A stretch of DNA of 64,000 bases from NCBI GenBank assembly GCA_934045075.1, contig OW203722.1:10815396-10879395 (forward strand). Reading direction: 5' to 3'. The translations under genes and the position numbers were made by a program. Shown in pieces: positions 33,239-48,200 of this stretch (position 1 is the stretch's first letter; each line of letters begins with the position of its first letter). The notes under the pieces were generated by a model that worked only from the letters and a program-made list of their open reading frames with translations, was not told the origin of the DNA and ran no database searches. This DNA is from Yponomeuta sedellus. Lineage: Eukaryota; Arthropoda; Insecta; Lepidoptera; Yponomeutidae.

Positions 33239-36200
33239 ATGACTGAAAATCTCCGGAAGGATTTAATGGACGAGATCGTGGGTAGGAAGAGGATGGGTGA
33301 CAAGAATTTTCACTCCGAGACATCGCTTCAAGCGTTCGAGGAGGAAGAACCTCGAGCCAGTACCGGAGAGCCAGACCCTGGGGTTAGTAGCTACTATTAG
33401 TTTTTTTTGTACGCTATAATACGTCCCACTGCATGGAACAGGCCTTGTTTACCATGTGCTTGGATTAATTCGAAAAATTTATCTGACTACAATACTGTTT
33501 GACATCAGTCACCAGCAAATTGACAATTTGCAGAGATAAGATTATACCAAAGAAATAAATTAAAGGAAAGTGAAATCCAGTAATTTTTTATTAATTTCAT
33601 TACACAATGGAACTTTATGGAATCTCGTTTTTATAAGTAAACCTGTTATCAACTTTTCTTGTTGCAAATCGGCAACACTAGGTTATAATAATAGTGTCGG
33701 TGTTGTTTGGGTCGCAATCAAACATACCTTAGTTTAATAATATAAGTAAATTTTATCTATAATATAAAAATTAATCGCTGAATTTGTTGGTAAGCGCAAA
33801 TCTCGAGAGCAGCTGAACCGATTTCCCTATTTCTTTTTTTAGCATATTCCTTGAAGCACGAGAATGGTTCTTACGGAGGGAAAAATAAAAAAAAGTAAGA
33901 ATCGACTGTTAGGCGGTACGAATTTCGCTGGGTCAGCTAGTTAATAATAAAAATAGGACATTAACTAATACATCTTTATAGTTCTGGGCGAAGATGCATA
34001 TTGAAAAAATAACAAAATCCAACTAATTAAAAATAAATTAACCTTTTTAGTATGTCCCATGCACCTTCTTGTTGTACTGTTTCGTACAGGTGAACGAGAC
34101 GAAATAAACAACTTTATTTCCAGTTGATAAGGTTTAATTTGGTGTAGGATTATTCTACCATTGTGCTATTAAGGGTTAAGTGCCGGTTGGCTGGCATGAC
34201 TGCCAACTCTCTGAACCAACAACCTGAGGCAGATTGCTGACAGCGGCAGCGGCTGGATAAGGATGGCCAAGGATAGAAAGAAGCAGCATGCCTTTAGGGG
34301 AGCTTATGTACAGGCTGATTGAAAGATAGTGTACGACAAACCGGGTTAGTCAAGTTAGTTGTGGGGATATTTTTTTATACCCAGAATTCATGGTTATATA
34401 TTAAAGGGTCTAACCACGAAAAACCCGATCCGACCGGAATAAATCCGTTTAAATATAACTATGTAACTAAGGACCAGTTCCTGAACTAAGATTATCGCTA
34501 AATAAATACTTAACTGTCTCTTTGAATTTCTCAGCAAGTAGCGTGACAGAACGTTACTTTAGTATTTATTTAGTGAAAATCTCAATTCAGGAACCGGCCA
34601 TAAGCATCGCGAGTCATTAAGAAACACTACCCAGAATTCGTATGGTTACTTATATACCCGTGTGGTTCAGGTATTGAACGCTTCCATGGGTGCCATGTCG
34701 AGTGAAGAATCGGTGGGAGAGCGGCGTCGCACCATGTCCCAGCCCGGCCCCGTCTCCGGAAGCCTGCTGACCGCCACCGCCGCCCGCGCAGCTCGCCGGC
34801 GACCACAGAAGAATGTCATGTATGCTGAAAATAAAACTGTAAGTCACATTATATATATATAAAGCTGCAATTTTCTTATAACGCGCGGTGTCATAATTAT
34901 TTACTTATTCATCCATTCATTCATAGACGAAAAGAGTTTCATCGTGTTGTAATGAACAGGGATAATTCTAATTAGGTATGTAAAATAAGACAAAAAATAT
35001 TCAAATAACCTAATATATGAAGCAAATGTGGGTGAAAGGGCTGGTATGGGACGTCCCAGGCGTACATACGTCGATGATGTATTACCAAAGGCGAAGACAA
35101 AAAGTACCTACCCGGAACTTGCGTGAGTACATTCAACGACTAATGAATGAAGATGAAGCGATGGTGACCTGTCAGGATCGTGGCAAGTGGCTGTCCTTGG
35201 TCTCTGCCTACCCCTCTGAGATACAAGCGTGATGTTTTGTTATGTTGTTCGTATAACCTACAAATTGAATGGCACATACAAGAAACTAACAATATTAGAA
35301 AGTAACAATTTTATTAGAAATCCCAGAAGTATCTATAACATTTTTCATAGGTACATTTTAATATCATGTACATACCATACGAGTACTATTCACTGAGACT
35401 TTTTCGAACATACAACAAATAAAATTATGTTTCCTATCTTTCTCAATAATGTATATTGACGCATTGAATTACACTAAAAACCCGTTAATCTAATGTTTAA
35501 GATGTCAGTTGTTTCTTGCGTCATAATCGTATCCTACTGACAAGCAATTCAATTCAATTTATTTCAATGTTAAAGAATTTACATGCTGTTTGCTAAATGT
35601 CAATGTATAATGTAAGCCACTGCCTTCGGGCCGTATTGTAGTGAAGAAAATGGGAGAACTAACCCTAGAATCAATGCATTCCACATAAAGAAACTGGTGC
35701 GAAGAACATAAAAAAATGTATAAGTCTAACAATAACGTGCTATTGAAAAAACGTAAAACCATTAATTTATATAAAAAAATATTTTCTATGATGAGCTCAA
35801 ACACTTATTGAGAGCGGTTTAATTATAGATACTAAACAGGTTTGAGGTTGTAAGGTGTTACACAGGGCATACTGGACGGTTTGTACAGTGTTTGTAACAA
35901 TTATGTTCCGACGGAGGATTGTCCGAGCACGACATTTTATTTGGCCATTATTTCTCGTGATAAAATGAGACATATCCCTGCATTTGCTGTCAAGTCACGC
36001 AACAACTATTCATTTCTTTATTACTTCAGCGAAGGCTAAGAATAGCTGGGGACTTTACATCCATATATGGACACAAGAATTGTATTACCTGTATTTCCTT
36101 CCTTTTCTGTCAGCTTTCGTCTGGTTTTAAACAATTTTTCGAAATTGTATAAAAACCAAGGGCGGTTATAGCCCACTGGGTGGAATGATGGACTCGCAAG

Positions 36201-39200
36201 CGGAAGACCCAGGTTCGATCCCCAGTGCGGGCATGATATCAACCATTTTGTATACCAACCATTTGTTTGATTTCAAAGTTACGTACATTTGCGAATTTGT
36301 AGTAGCAATACCACACGCTAACGGTGAAAGCGAACATCGTGAGGAAACCCGCGGCTTGGTTGGCTCCACCATCCACCATCACGCCTTGACTAGTATTTCC
36401 TGTGGGCTAGGATGACTAAGTTGCGACACGATGGCATAGGTGCTGGGCAAGCCTACACCATCTAAAAAACAGTGTCCAAGGCACTGCAGCGCCCGAGCGG
36501 TCCCTTCACCCATCTCACTCATCTTCGTCTTCACTCGTCTACTGTGAGTGAAGATGTAATGTGGCTGTGAAAAACATCTCATTACGTAGATGCAAAGGCC
36601 AAGAAATTAGTGATAATCGTTGATTTTTATCTGGAATTAATGAGATAAGTGAATAACGTGCAGGATAAACAAACAGCTTGATATACAGTATGGACACATG
36701 GATTCCGGTATTTCAACAATTTTTATGCAGGGTTTATTTTCATGCCTACATACAAAAGCGTATACTTATAAATATACTTATACTAATAAGTACATTTCTT
36801 TGTGTTGTAAAGTATGAGTGCATCCAACTGAGAAGAGTTGAAAATACTTAATATTGCAGTCAATTCAATGACTACCCTATTTGCGTATTTACTTACTTCT
36901 TACTTCCGGTGGCGCTACAACCCTTTGTGGCTCTTGGCCTCCTCCACAACTTTCTTCCAACTATTGCGAAGCGTGGCTATGTTCCTCTAGTTAATAAATA
37001 GTAATAATAATAAATAAATAAACATTGGATATTGGACATTACACAGATCTCGTTAGCCCCATACTAAGTACAAATAAATGACTTGTGATACAGGTGCTAA
37101 CTCGACGATATATTTAATACAATAAATACATAGATAACATCTAAGACCCGAAACAAACTAGAAACGTTCGTTTCCTAGTTTGACCCGCCCGGGGATCGAA
37201 CCCGAGACCTTCGGTTTTACAGTCAGTGTGCCAAACCGCTGCGCCACCGAGGCCGCCTAATAGGTATTTAAAGCCCAAAAAATGTTTAAGGCCAGGGACA
37301 CGCGGGAAGGACGCGAGATGAGGGCGCGGAAAACACGCGACGCGTTGCATAAAATTCGCGCCCTTGCTCCGTTCTGTCAATGTCGGCTTCCCGACCGACG
37401 GCAATTGTCGTTATCCCGTCTCAGTACATTTTGTATGAAAGTGAATTGGAAAGATGACTTGTCTTTTCCGCTCCCTCGGCCCAGATACTTTCTGTGTGGC
37501 CGAGGCCTAAGACATGTGTTTATGTTGGCAAATAATAGTAGATGTTACCTTTCTTTAAAGGGTGTGAAATCTTGACATTTCCCTCAAAGTATATTTTAGA
37601 ATTGGACCTTTTTGTAAGAAACAGTCCTGGATTATTTTAAAAACTAGAAATAGACGACATAATGACGAAAAATCGAATTTAGCATTCATGCGCAAAATAT
37701 ATAGTTCATAACAAATTTCAAACAAATATAACAATTCGTAAATAGAAAAATTGTTATTTATTACAAGAAAACTAACGGGTCCCTTGACTGACAAATATAT
37801 TCATAAACTCAATGAATGGTTGTAGTTGACTCTAAAATTAATTGAATGTTTAGTAACATAGGTATATATTTTTAATTGAGTAAAGAACGTGATACTTTTT
37901 ATAACTTTGAGATTGGCATATGTTGTATTACAGATTGGGATTACAGTCTGCCGTATAAACTGTATGTTGCGATTCAAAATATGGAACACAATCTTTTGAT
38001 GTAGATAACATCGGTTTTACCTTGCAATATTCAACCACTGAATGATTTTGACGTTGATAGTCTTCAAGAGGCCTTTTTCGGATAATCGGACTTTTGACGC
38101 CAAATGCTATTGAGAAATAGGTCCACATAGATATGCTTAGATAATGAATGAGGGACTTTTTCCAGTATACTGAAACAAAGTTTTGTTATTTTCATTTCCT
38201 TATGTTTATAGCTAGATAAACGGGTTGGACTGTTTTGCAGATTGTTGATCATAAAAGCAATAAAAGTATCGCTGGTACCTATGAATCATTTTTGCTGGTT
38301 TTTCCCCTCTATATCTATTGTTTAGCTATACTGATTAACTAGAAACCTCGTATTTCAAGAGCAAGTTTACACTTAATTAACTGATTCATGCGGAATTGCT
38401 CAATAGACGACCTTATTTATAAAGACACAATTAAAACACTCCAAAAACATTTACTAATACCTATAGCCTGTGGTGGACATTTTGCAAGGAAAAGCCGTAT
38501 CCATAGATTAAATTACGTCCGTGGCCTGTAGTGTTTTTAGAGGACTTGTGTTTTTATAAATAAAGCCGTATATCGTCGTTCATATTGCAAAATGTCCCAT
38601 GTAAAAAAATAAAAGTTTTTTCACCAAATTTGTACGAAACATTAAAAAAATACAAAGGTAGCAAGACTTCATAATCCTTACCTACCCAGGCTGAGATTAT
38701 AATATCTCACACTTAAGAAAAAAACGAACATTATGTGTTTTTGACATATTATGACATTATGCAATACATTTTATAGAGCAACAAAGCCTTTCTGTTTTTA
38801 TCACACACAGATACCTACTACGTGCTTGGTTTTTCTTTTCCATAATCTACATACGATTAAGTAAACATGAACTCTTAATCTAAACCGATATCAGACAGTC
38901 ATCAATAAAAAAATATATTTCCTAATTAATCGAAACGTAACGATCTAAGTAGATTCATATTATTTATGACAGCATAAGAGATTATGTCAATATTGACATA
39001 TTTTATTTAACGAACACGATTTAAAAAAATATAATGAGCGTCGCCTTAAGGCGTTTCGGGGCGCTTACTAGCGCCACGAATGGAAAAAAATAATAACTTG
39101 TTTAATAATACGTTTTTATCTAATAGTGAACATGAGAAATCTTAACAACTGTGATAACAATTTTTAGAACTTACAAACGGCAGTTTTTGGCGGAAAGTGA

Positions 39201-42200
39201 TTAAAGTCCTTGGTTGTTCATTCTAGGTTCTATACTGTAAGTTTAAAAAATAGTCGTCACGGTTGTTAAGATTTCTCATGTTCACTACTAAATAAAAACG
39301 TATTATAACAAAAGTTATGATTTTTTTCCATTGGTGGCGCTAGTTAGCACCCCGAAGCACCTTAATAGAATCGACGTCATAATTTTAAACTGTAAAATAG
39401 ATTTAATGCGTAAGATTGAGAATATTTGGTTGCGTCGCGATAATTACGAGTACAATGCGATATCTTCTTCACGTTAAGTAATAATTTTTCCAGCATTTTA
39501 TAACAGTTTTGAAGCCATATTTTTAAAGAGCGATTTGGCTTGATTTCGTCCGGTTGGAAAGTAAAATTTATTTTAAACCTCGTCCCTCCTAGTTCGAGCA
39601 AACGAATATATGGGAGCAATGGGTTGTAATGATTTCTCCGGGAGCAAAGTATGGATATGCCCTACCCTACCTATCCCTATTTTTAGGGTTCCGAAGTCCA
39701 CATGGGAGCCTTATAATTTAGCCATGTTCGTCCGTCTGTCTGTCTGTCAACTGCTTAGTAAATAGACAACAAGTACCAAAAAACTGAAATTTTGCATAGA
39801 TGTAAATATGAATCACGTCGGCAAAACGGTAGGAAGATCGTATAAAAAATGTCGTAAAAAATTTTTCGATTTAAGTTTTCTTTTTCTTCTTCAGGCTATA
39901 TTATGTAGTCCACTGCTAGACATAGCCCTCCCCTAATGAGCGCCATAGTGCCCTGTCTTTAGCTTGCCGCATCCAGCATCTGCCGGCAGTTTTTGCAGAT
40001 CGTCATCCCACCTGGTCAGAGGGCGTCCTTAAGCTTTAACGCGCAATATTTTGTTAGAATACCTAAGTGTCGAATTTTCTTATTACTTATTTATTACGTA
40101 ACTACTCTCGACGCATATTTATTCAAATTGCGTTACAATGCAATTATTTATTAATATAGAAAAAATCATCTTTAGTTAACGTAGAGCTATAGAGTTTCAA
40201 TAATGATAATCCTATTTCTACTAAACCGATCGTTTACTAAGTTGTACGCAAAGCACTTAATTGTAGCGCAATTTAGAATATAATAAGGTCTAGATTATAG
40301 AAGCTGACCTGAAAATTCGAATAAGGTGTGTATACTCCTTATTGAAGATAGATACAACTTTGAAAACATATTTAGAGGCTAAAAATTTCACCCATGCCGG
40401 GATTCGAACCCGCAACCTCTGGCTATCCGTACCAGCGCTCTACCAATTGAGCCAATGGGCGACTCACGGCATCAGTGAAATTTCGAACCTCTTTACAATA
40501 TTCTCTGTATTACGTACAGGCAGCGACATCTGACTTAAGCAAATTGCTTAGTTGGGTAAATTGGGTTAGTGCATTAAAAATAAAAAATAGTGTGATAGAT
40601 ACAACTGTTAAGGACTTTTTTATAATAGTACCTACCAAGCACGGATGTTACATCCGTGCTACCAAGGTACTATATAACACGGAATAAAAAAAGGCACGGA
40701 CCTAGAGTCTATGGACACAGATGTATTATTTAAAAAAGGTACTATTATAAAAAGTCATTTAAACATTTAATGTTACTAACTACATTTAAGCTTACATTAT
40801 TTGGTGGAATTACAAAAATTTATTGAAGAATGGGCGATGTATAATTACTAGCGAGAATAAGAAATTTATGTTGAAAATATCAGAATCTGCATCGCAAATA
40901 CTATCATTGCTTAACGGATGATTCAACTTAAGTACTAGCTATGCCCGTGAGTTCATTCATATAAGTTTAGTAAAAAAAAACCTAACTTTCTATATGATGC
41001 AATCAATCTATCAATACCAAAATGCTTAGAGGTTAATGTAACAATCAAACAAACGAACGAACAAACGAACGAATGGACGAACAAGCGGAAGGACGGACGA
41101 ACGAACAGACATCCGAGTTTTTCATAAGCTCATTTATTGTACGTAATACAGAGAATAGTGTAAAGAGGTTCGAAATTTCACTGATGCCGGTGAGTCGCCC
41201 ATTGGCTCAATTGGTAGAGCGCTGGCACGGATAGCCAGAGGTTGCGGGTTCGAATCCCGGCATGGGTGAAATTTTTAGCCTCTAAATAGGTTTTCAAATC
41301 TCATTTATTAGGTATAGCAACAACAATATTCAGTGGGGCATTTCCATACTGGCCTGCTGCTAGCGGCGGTGGGTCGACCGGCAGTGTTTGTGAGGCGGGT
41401 CACTCTCGCGCAGCCAACTGTAAACCTTTTGAGCCCGGTCAGTCGCGCGGCCGCTCCCCGCGCCGCCCCCGCCCCGCCGCCGCCTGCGCCCGCTGTAAAC
41501 ACAGCCCGCGAGCACACGGTGCCGCCCCGACGCCTCGCCTAATGAAATTTCAATCCTTTTATATTTTTTTCTCAGTAAATGGACAATTGCCTTCCAGTTC
41601 AACGTCATCGATAGCCAATTCCGATGTTCATTAGGAGGTACATGCACGTTTTATCTTATAATCGGACAAGAAAAATGCGCACGTCTTTAGATAGGGATAG
41701 CAATTAATCATATTAATAATCATTATCCCGGGTTATTGTGTTCTTGACATTTGTTATGATAGAAAACCTTTGTCTTTGTTTTTTTATTTTTAATATGTTC
41801 TAAGCTATAATACTCATTATTAAGCTGATAGTCCATGTCTATACTTCTATAATGTGAAAATTTGTGAAGATTTTTGGATGTTTGTTACTCAATCACGCAA
41901 TAACAGCCAAACGGATTTACATGAAACTCGGCGTACAGATAGGCAAAAACCTGAATTGCGAGATTGATATCCCGATAATGCTTCCCTAAGGATAATTTCT
42001 AACTCGGGCGCAGCCGCTATAGCTAGTAATAGGTTCATCAAAGAGAAAAAATTAGTATGGAATGGTAGGTAATCTCTAAAACTTCTTATCCGATTTCAAA
42101 TCTTTTTTCACTAATATTTAGAACTAGCTGACCCTTGGTACCGCCTAACAGTCGATTCTTAATTTTTTTTTTTTCTTCCGTAAGAACCATCCTCGTACTT

Positions 42201-45200
42201 CAAGGAATATTCTAAAAAAAAATCAGCGAAGCTCTCGAGATTTGCGCTTACCAACACATTCAGTGATTCATTTTTTTTTTTTATTTTAATTATTATTTTT
42301 ATTTTTTTATTTTATATTATAGATGGACGTAGGCTACTCCGATTATAAAGCAAACGAAACCGCGGGTACTGCTAGTAAGCCAAAAAATCTGATTGTTGTA
42401 AACAAAAATCGTTCAGATGCGTAAAGAATATAGGCTGATTGCCAATACGTGTACTAGTTCATCGCCACAGCGTATGTAAAGTCGGTATAAATCGATTTTA
42501 TTTTTCCATTGTGCGTTGTCCAAAAGTGCGGAGGAGCGCAGCCCGCCGTAATGGGATTAAACTGAAATACGGGGCGGTGTCGATCGAGAGAAACAAGCGA
42601 CTAATGAAGTTATTAATCCGGTTTTGCACGGCTTTCGATGCACACACTTGCCACTTTTTAGTCCCCGTGAATTTATGCGTAGATTCAAATTGCTCTGCAC
42701 AAAAACTAAACATTGTTTATTACACTAGAAAGCGAACGTTGCATGGGATTGAAAGAAAAATTAACTTTGCATTTGGAGAGGAAGAAGGAAGTAAGATTGA
42801 CGAAAGAACTAATATGACTAGTGAATATACGTAGAAGGGCCGGTACAGGACGTCTCAAGTGGACGTACACCAAACATAATACATAAATATACTAGCGAAC
42901 GGAAAGATAAAATATCTAAATCAGCGTTTGTATCTCAGAGACTAACTAATCTTTTTAAAACCAAGAAGGTTGGTCAGAATCGTGGCACGGGTAAACCATG
43001 GTCTCTGCCTACCACTCGGGGATACAAAAGTGAGATTATGTACGTTTTACTTTACATGTTTGATCTGCGAAGAAGTAGAAGTGCCTTTAAGAATATTTGA
43101 CGAACTTATTCGCACAATTTTTAATCCTTTTACCGTTTTACAGGATTCCTTAGAAAGGCCGCAAAGACTATTTTTGGTCCCACCCCTTAGACAAGATGAT
43201 ACTGACTCCATCAGTTCACCAGGTAAGACTCGTTTTAAAATATTGTGTCAAGCGTACGGGAACATTCTAAAACGCCCTAATTTATGCGCTCGAAGAAGAG
43301 TTCGTTATCAACCCTTGTATGTCCCCACTGCTGGGGCACTTCACCACGGGGGACAAGTCCGGGTTGGCGGAGGATTGTAAGACAGTGGCGGGCCTTACTG
43401 TCAGAAGTTATCAAGCCGCCCATAAGGCCTCTGACATGGCTTAACGACTGCCATTATATGACAGCCGGCACCAACGGCTTAACGTGTCTTGCGAAGCACG
43501 GAAGCGCTCGGAAAAATGCCACTAGCGGTAGTCTTGGGACGCTCACCCATCCCGTACCTGACCGTGCCTGTTGTTGCTTAACCAAGTGTTTGATTCCAAT
43601 CACTCGGTTCGCCTAGGCCACGAGCGCTTCGCCACGCTTCGTGGCGCCACGGCCACGAAGAAAAGTGACCTCCAACATTCAAAATAACATATTAGGTTCT
43701 GAAACTTTTAAGAGAAGGTTTTTATAGAACCAGAAATCTATTCAGCGGTATGCAAAAAATTATTTCAGACTCAAAGGTAGCTTGAAATTACAATCGTATA
43801 AAATATTCAACTATGATGTAAATAATAAAGTAAAATATTATATATGTAGGAATTTGTATGCAAATTCTTGTGTTTCATATTCAAATGACATGTTTTTGTT
43901 ATGAAGCAGGTGACAGGAACAGCCCATCGCTTTATAATGGGAGCTACCGTAATGGAGCCAATGCGGATGCAAAATCAATAAGTAAGTCCAATAAAACTTT
44001 CTGTTAGCCTTTAAACCAGCTTGTGGAAGTCAAGCTTCGTAGTAATCATAAAAGTATGGCATGAGTAAGGTCGTCGAAAACCATCTTTGGTAATAAAATG
44101 TATGGAACAGTTGATAATGATTTCGCATTTTCGAAGTTTGGCCATAGTAAAAGTTGTTCGTAATTATGAGTAAACACCTTGTTCGGAAAGATATAGGGAT
44201 TTTGTTCGGTTGGTTTTTAATTAGGAACGTAGAAATAAAGACTAAAAATGTGTTTGTTATAAAAGCACCGTTTCTCTAAAACACTTTTCTGGTTGTGCAA
44301 TAAGTATTCTCTATCCATCTATGTAACGTAATCTTCAAATACATTATAATTAGTCTATAGTAAAGTTTTTCACTTGACTATTTAAACTACGTGTAAGGAG
44401 TGATTAATAGATTGTGTCTTTTGTAAATAAGACCGAAAATCTACAAATCTAAGGATCCTTATCTTAATGTATTTAAGGGACTTTATGCAGTAACACTAGC
44501 GTCACCAATGGAAAAAAGTATATTCTTGTAATCAACCCTTTCTATGTCCCTACTACTGGTGCACGGGTATGTTGTAACCTTTCTTCATCGCAGGAAGGTT
44601 AGGGCATACTCCTCCACTGGGGCCAAGTCCGGGTTCATGGATGACTGTAACACAGTGGCGGGCCTTACTGTCAGAATTATTAACCAGCCCATAAGCCATT
44701 GATGTGGCTTACCGACTGCCATTACATGACAGCCGGCAGCAAAGGCTTAGCGTGCTTGTGAAGCACGGAAGCGCTCGGAAAAATGCCACTAGCCTTAACC
44801 GTACCTGTTGCTGATTAGCTCAAGTGATTGATTCCAATCACTCGGTTCCACTAGGCCACGAGCGCTTCAAGCTTCTATTGTCATAAATCGTTTTTGCTAA
44901 AAGTGTTATACCAATATCTTGATCATGATTAGAACCTGAGTAGTGATTTTTATCACCCACGACCTAGTACGATTAACGTAAAGTAAAGTTTGTTTCTCAC
45001 CATAAAATACAACAAAGAGACATCGTATTACAAGCTTTGAGGGATTTACGAAACCACTTTGATTCAGCTAATTGCCAAACTAGGTGGACCTGTATTTAGG
45101 CAATTAGTGATATTATGTACTTGATGTACAGACCTATTACAAACATTGACAATTTAGACATGGTGCGTTTCAAAGTTAAGAGATATATTTAGTGAGTAAG

Positions 45201-48200
45201 TTTATTTATTATTTGATTGTAGGTCACTGTATGTCTGTGTGTATATGTCAATATATATGATTGATGAATATGAACTTAAAATCACTAGATAAAATGTATG
45301 CATATAACCACGGTTTTCCCCCATAACACCATCTAGTTAAGAGTTTTTTGCCTTCGTTTGACGGATGGGCCTTAAAAGTCTCTATAAAATGATTGAGAGA
45401 TATGTTTGTCATTTTTTGCAAAGACGACCTGTAACAAAGATATTTAATAATTGTTTCCATTAGTAGTGTTAGTGCTTGGAACTATTTAAGTGCAAAGCGA
45501 TAAAGTTACCTTTTGTTTCGTCATCAGATAGCAACCGGATCTACGCGTCGAACAATGAAATGCGTGTGGCAGCAACACCGCGTAAGCGCTCCGTGGGTAC
45601 CATGGACGGGCAGTCCATACGGTCCGTAGAGACTCAGGCGCCACCGCCCACTACCCCTGAGATGAACAGAAGATTTACCACGTGAGATCCTCTATTAAAG
45701 TTTGATAATCCAGCGTTCTTTGTACTTTTTCAGCTTTGTTTTTATTGATTTACAAACTTTGCCCGCAACTGCGTCGGACTTGATATCCTAATTTAAACTT
45801 TCGCGACTTGTATACATAGAATATTTTCGGGGCTTAATTGCGTAGTAATTTATTGCTATTGTGAATGATTTTTTGTAAAGATATTTTTTAAATGGTTCAA
45901 AAATACATGTGTAAACACCCAATATGTTGTACGTTTTTTTTTGGTAGCTTAGGAATTATAATTACACATTAAACGGGTCTAATCGGGAATATATATAAGG
46001 TAAACTTAATTACCTTAATTCTAAATCTTGAATTTTAAATCAGCTGGATAGTATATCTGGCCGATGCAAAACAATTATAACCACAGTTATTCTTACTAGA
46101 CGGAAAAAATCGATAAATGAAAACAAAAACCAAATTTTCTTAAAATCTTTAATACCTTTTTAAAAGAAAACTCTTGTAAAAAATATTAAAAAATATTTTT
46201 TATGTAATAAAATAGGTACTAAATACTTAATAAAGTAGTTTTCTAGTACTCAATGGTGAATTTAACCGGACTAGTCAGCTTATTGATAGCACGAAGCATC
46301 AACTTTCACAATATAGCTTCCGCATTAAGAGTAAGCGTTGGATGAACTACAATATGTTGAATAAGTCTTGTCAATTGCGTCAAAAAATAGTTATTCATAA
46401 CTATTTTTTGACGCAATAAGCAAAAATCCTAAATTCTTTTCTTTTCTTTTCTTTTAGTGAAACCCTCACAATATCGCTGAGCGTAATGTACGCAATCTTA
46501 TTAGTCACAGTAGGAGCTATAGTTCATATAGCAGATCCGATTATAGGCTTGGACATCTCGTTTTCACCGGTAATATTATTTCATTTTTGTAATTGCTTAA
46601 TTACATGATTTATTCTTGTGCAAGTGATGTGTTTATTTTATAGTTTTTTTGTTTTAGCTCTACAGCATTATACTTAGTGCTATAGGTTTCATCTACATGA
46701 TGTTTTTGATTTTGGACCTCAGTCGCTACAAGACTATGGCAGTAAAGAACCAAAAGATTAAAGCGAAACATGAGGAAGCACTGGAAATATACTTTCAGAA
46801 ACAAGAGGTATTTAAAAAAAAACTATTTAGAGGCTAAAAATTTCACCCATGCCGGGATTCGAACCCGCAACCTCTGGCTATCCGTGCCAGTGCTCTACCA
46901 ATTGAGCCAATGGGTTAGTGCATTAAAAATAAAAATAGTATAACAGGAGGTATGTTAAAAATTCAACTGCTTAGATGAAGCTTAGTAGATTTTACCACGC
47001 AAAATAGTGATGCACATGCGAATATAGGTATTTTGCATTTATTAATAACATTTCCTGTTTTCCTTAATGGCACTCTATTCCAGGTGGAATATGATACAAT
47101 GATATCTGGTGATCGCACCCCTGATTCTATGAAGATCCCTCCAGTTCTACCTCCACCTGAGCTCACACCTCTTAAACACGACTATTGCTTTAGCCAAGGC
47201 CGACATTCCGGGAGTTTCTACTTGAAACTGGGAGCCACAGGTTAATATGCCACTTCCATAAGCCATTTCGTAAAAATGTTTAATAAATAAGTCACCTTCG
47301 TTTCGATTTTACGGTTCCGTAGCCAACATCCGAGCGGTTCCGTGCTTCATAACGCACGTTAAGCAGTTGGTGCCGGTGGGCGTCGATAGATAGCAGTCGT
47401 CAAGGCAAGTCAGGGCCTTAGGGCGGCTTCAAAAATTCTGACAGTACCTAAGACCAGACACTAATCTTGCAAGCCTCCACCAATACGGACTTGGCCCCCG
47501 TGGTGGAGTATGGCCTATAATATCTTCCTTAGGGAAGAAACCCGTGCCCGTCGGTGGGGACATAATGGGTTGATGATGATGCTAAGTAAACTGAGTCACG
47601 AGCCTTTAGTAAAACATGCTAATGGCAGATGCCGCATTGTTATTTTAAGAATTTATCAACAAGATATAAGATATAAAGATATTAAGGTCGATAAATTTTT
47701 AAAATAACAAAGTTAACAAAGATTATGACTGGTTTGATGTGTTAACGATAAGATTGGAATTAATTGTTGCACTATTCCAACAAGTAAATCCGGACCTAAG
47801 TTAATAAATAAGAAATCGTCCATTTTACATTCAGAATTTTACTTTTTTACGAACAGTTCATGCATGTAGACGAGAAAAAGAGAACTAAAAGATCTCTTAT
47901 AACGTTTTTCAGCGCATAGAAACATTATTTTATTGGATAAATCAAATAGTTATCCACGGTTCATAAAGTATAAGTCACAGCCTTTAAGGAGTGACTTCAT
48001 AGTTAGACCCCAATTTGCATTTTTGTACGATGGGACTAGAGTGACTTTTCGACTTATTACAGTAGTTTATGATACTGTTGCATAATAAGGGTTCTTATAA
48101 TAGACATGCGCAAAACAGTACCCTATGAGAACATGCCACATGGCATGGCATTTCGTACTGCGCCATATGGCATTATGGCAGTACGCAGTACGCGGAACAT

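Larger units (their letters stand above)
34839..43143 (+). other. Otopetrin intron 2 (8.3 kb)
   Basis: The intron begins GTAAGT and ends TTTTACAG. It is filled with repeats that are listed separately and includes one CpG-rich block (41333-41535). No internal exon is supported. The junction phase is already consistent without one. Confidence 0.5.

Noticed and set aside
41333..41647. Pro/Ala- and Arg/Gly-rich frames on both strands
   Set aside because: They are open because the block is GC-rich and therefore poor in stop codons. No domain or splice support.
42439..42834. 131-residue open frame as an extra otopetrin exon
   Set aside because: No matching splice phase, no recognisable domain, and the neighbouring exons already join in phase without it.
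43284..43616. Protein-like frame with relatives at 6261 and 50142
   Set aside because: The similarity comes from the B-family repeat. The frames start and end at different places and lie in or beside TSD-flanked copies.
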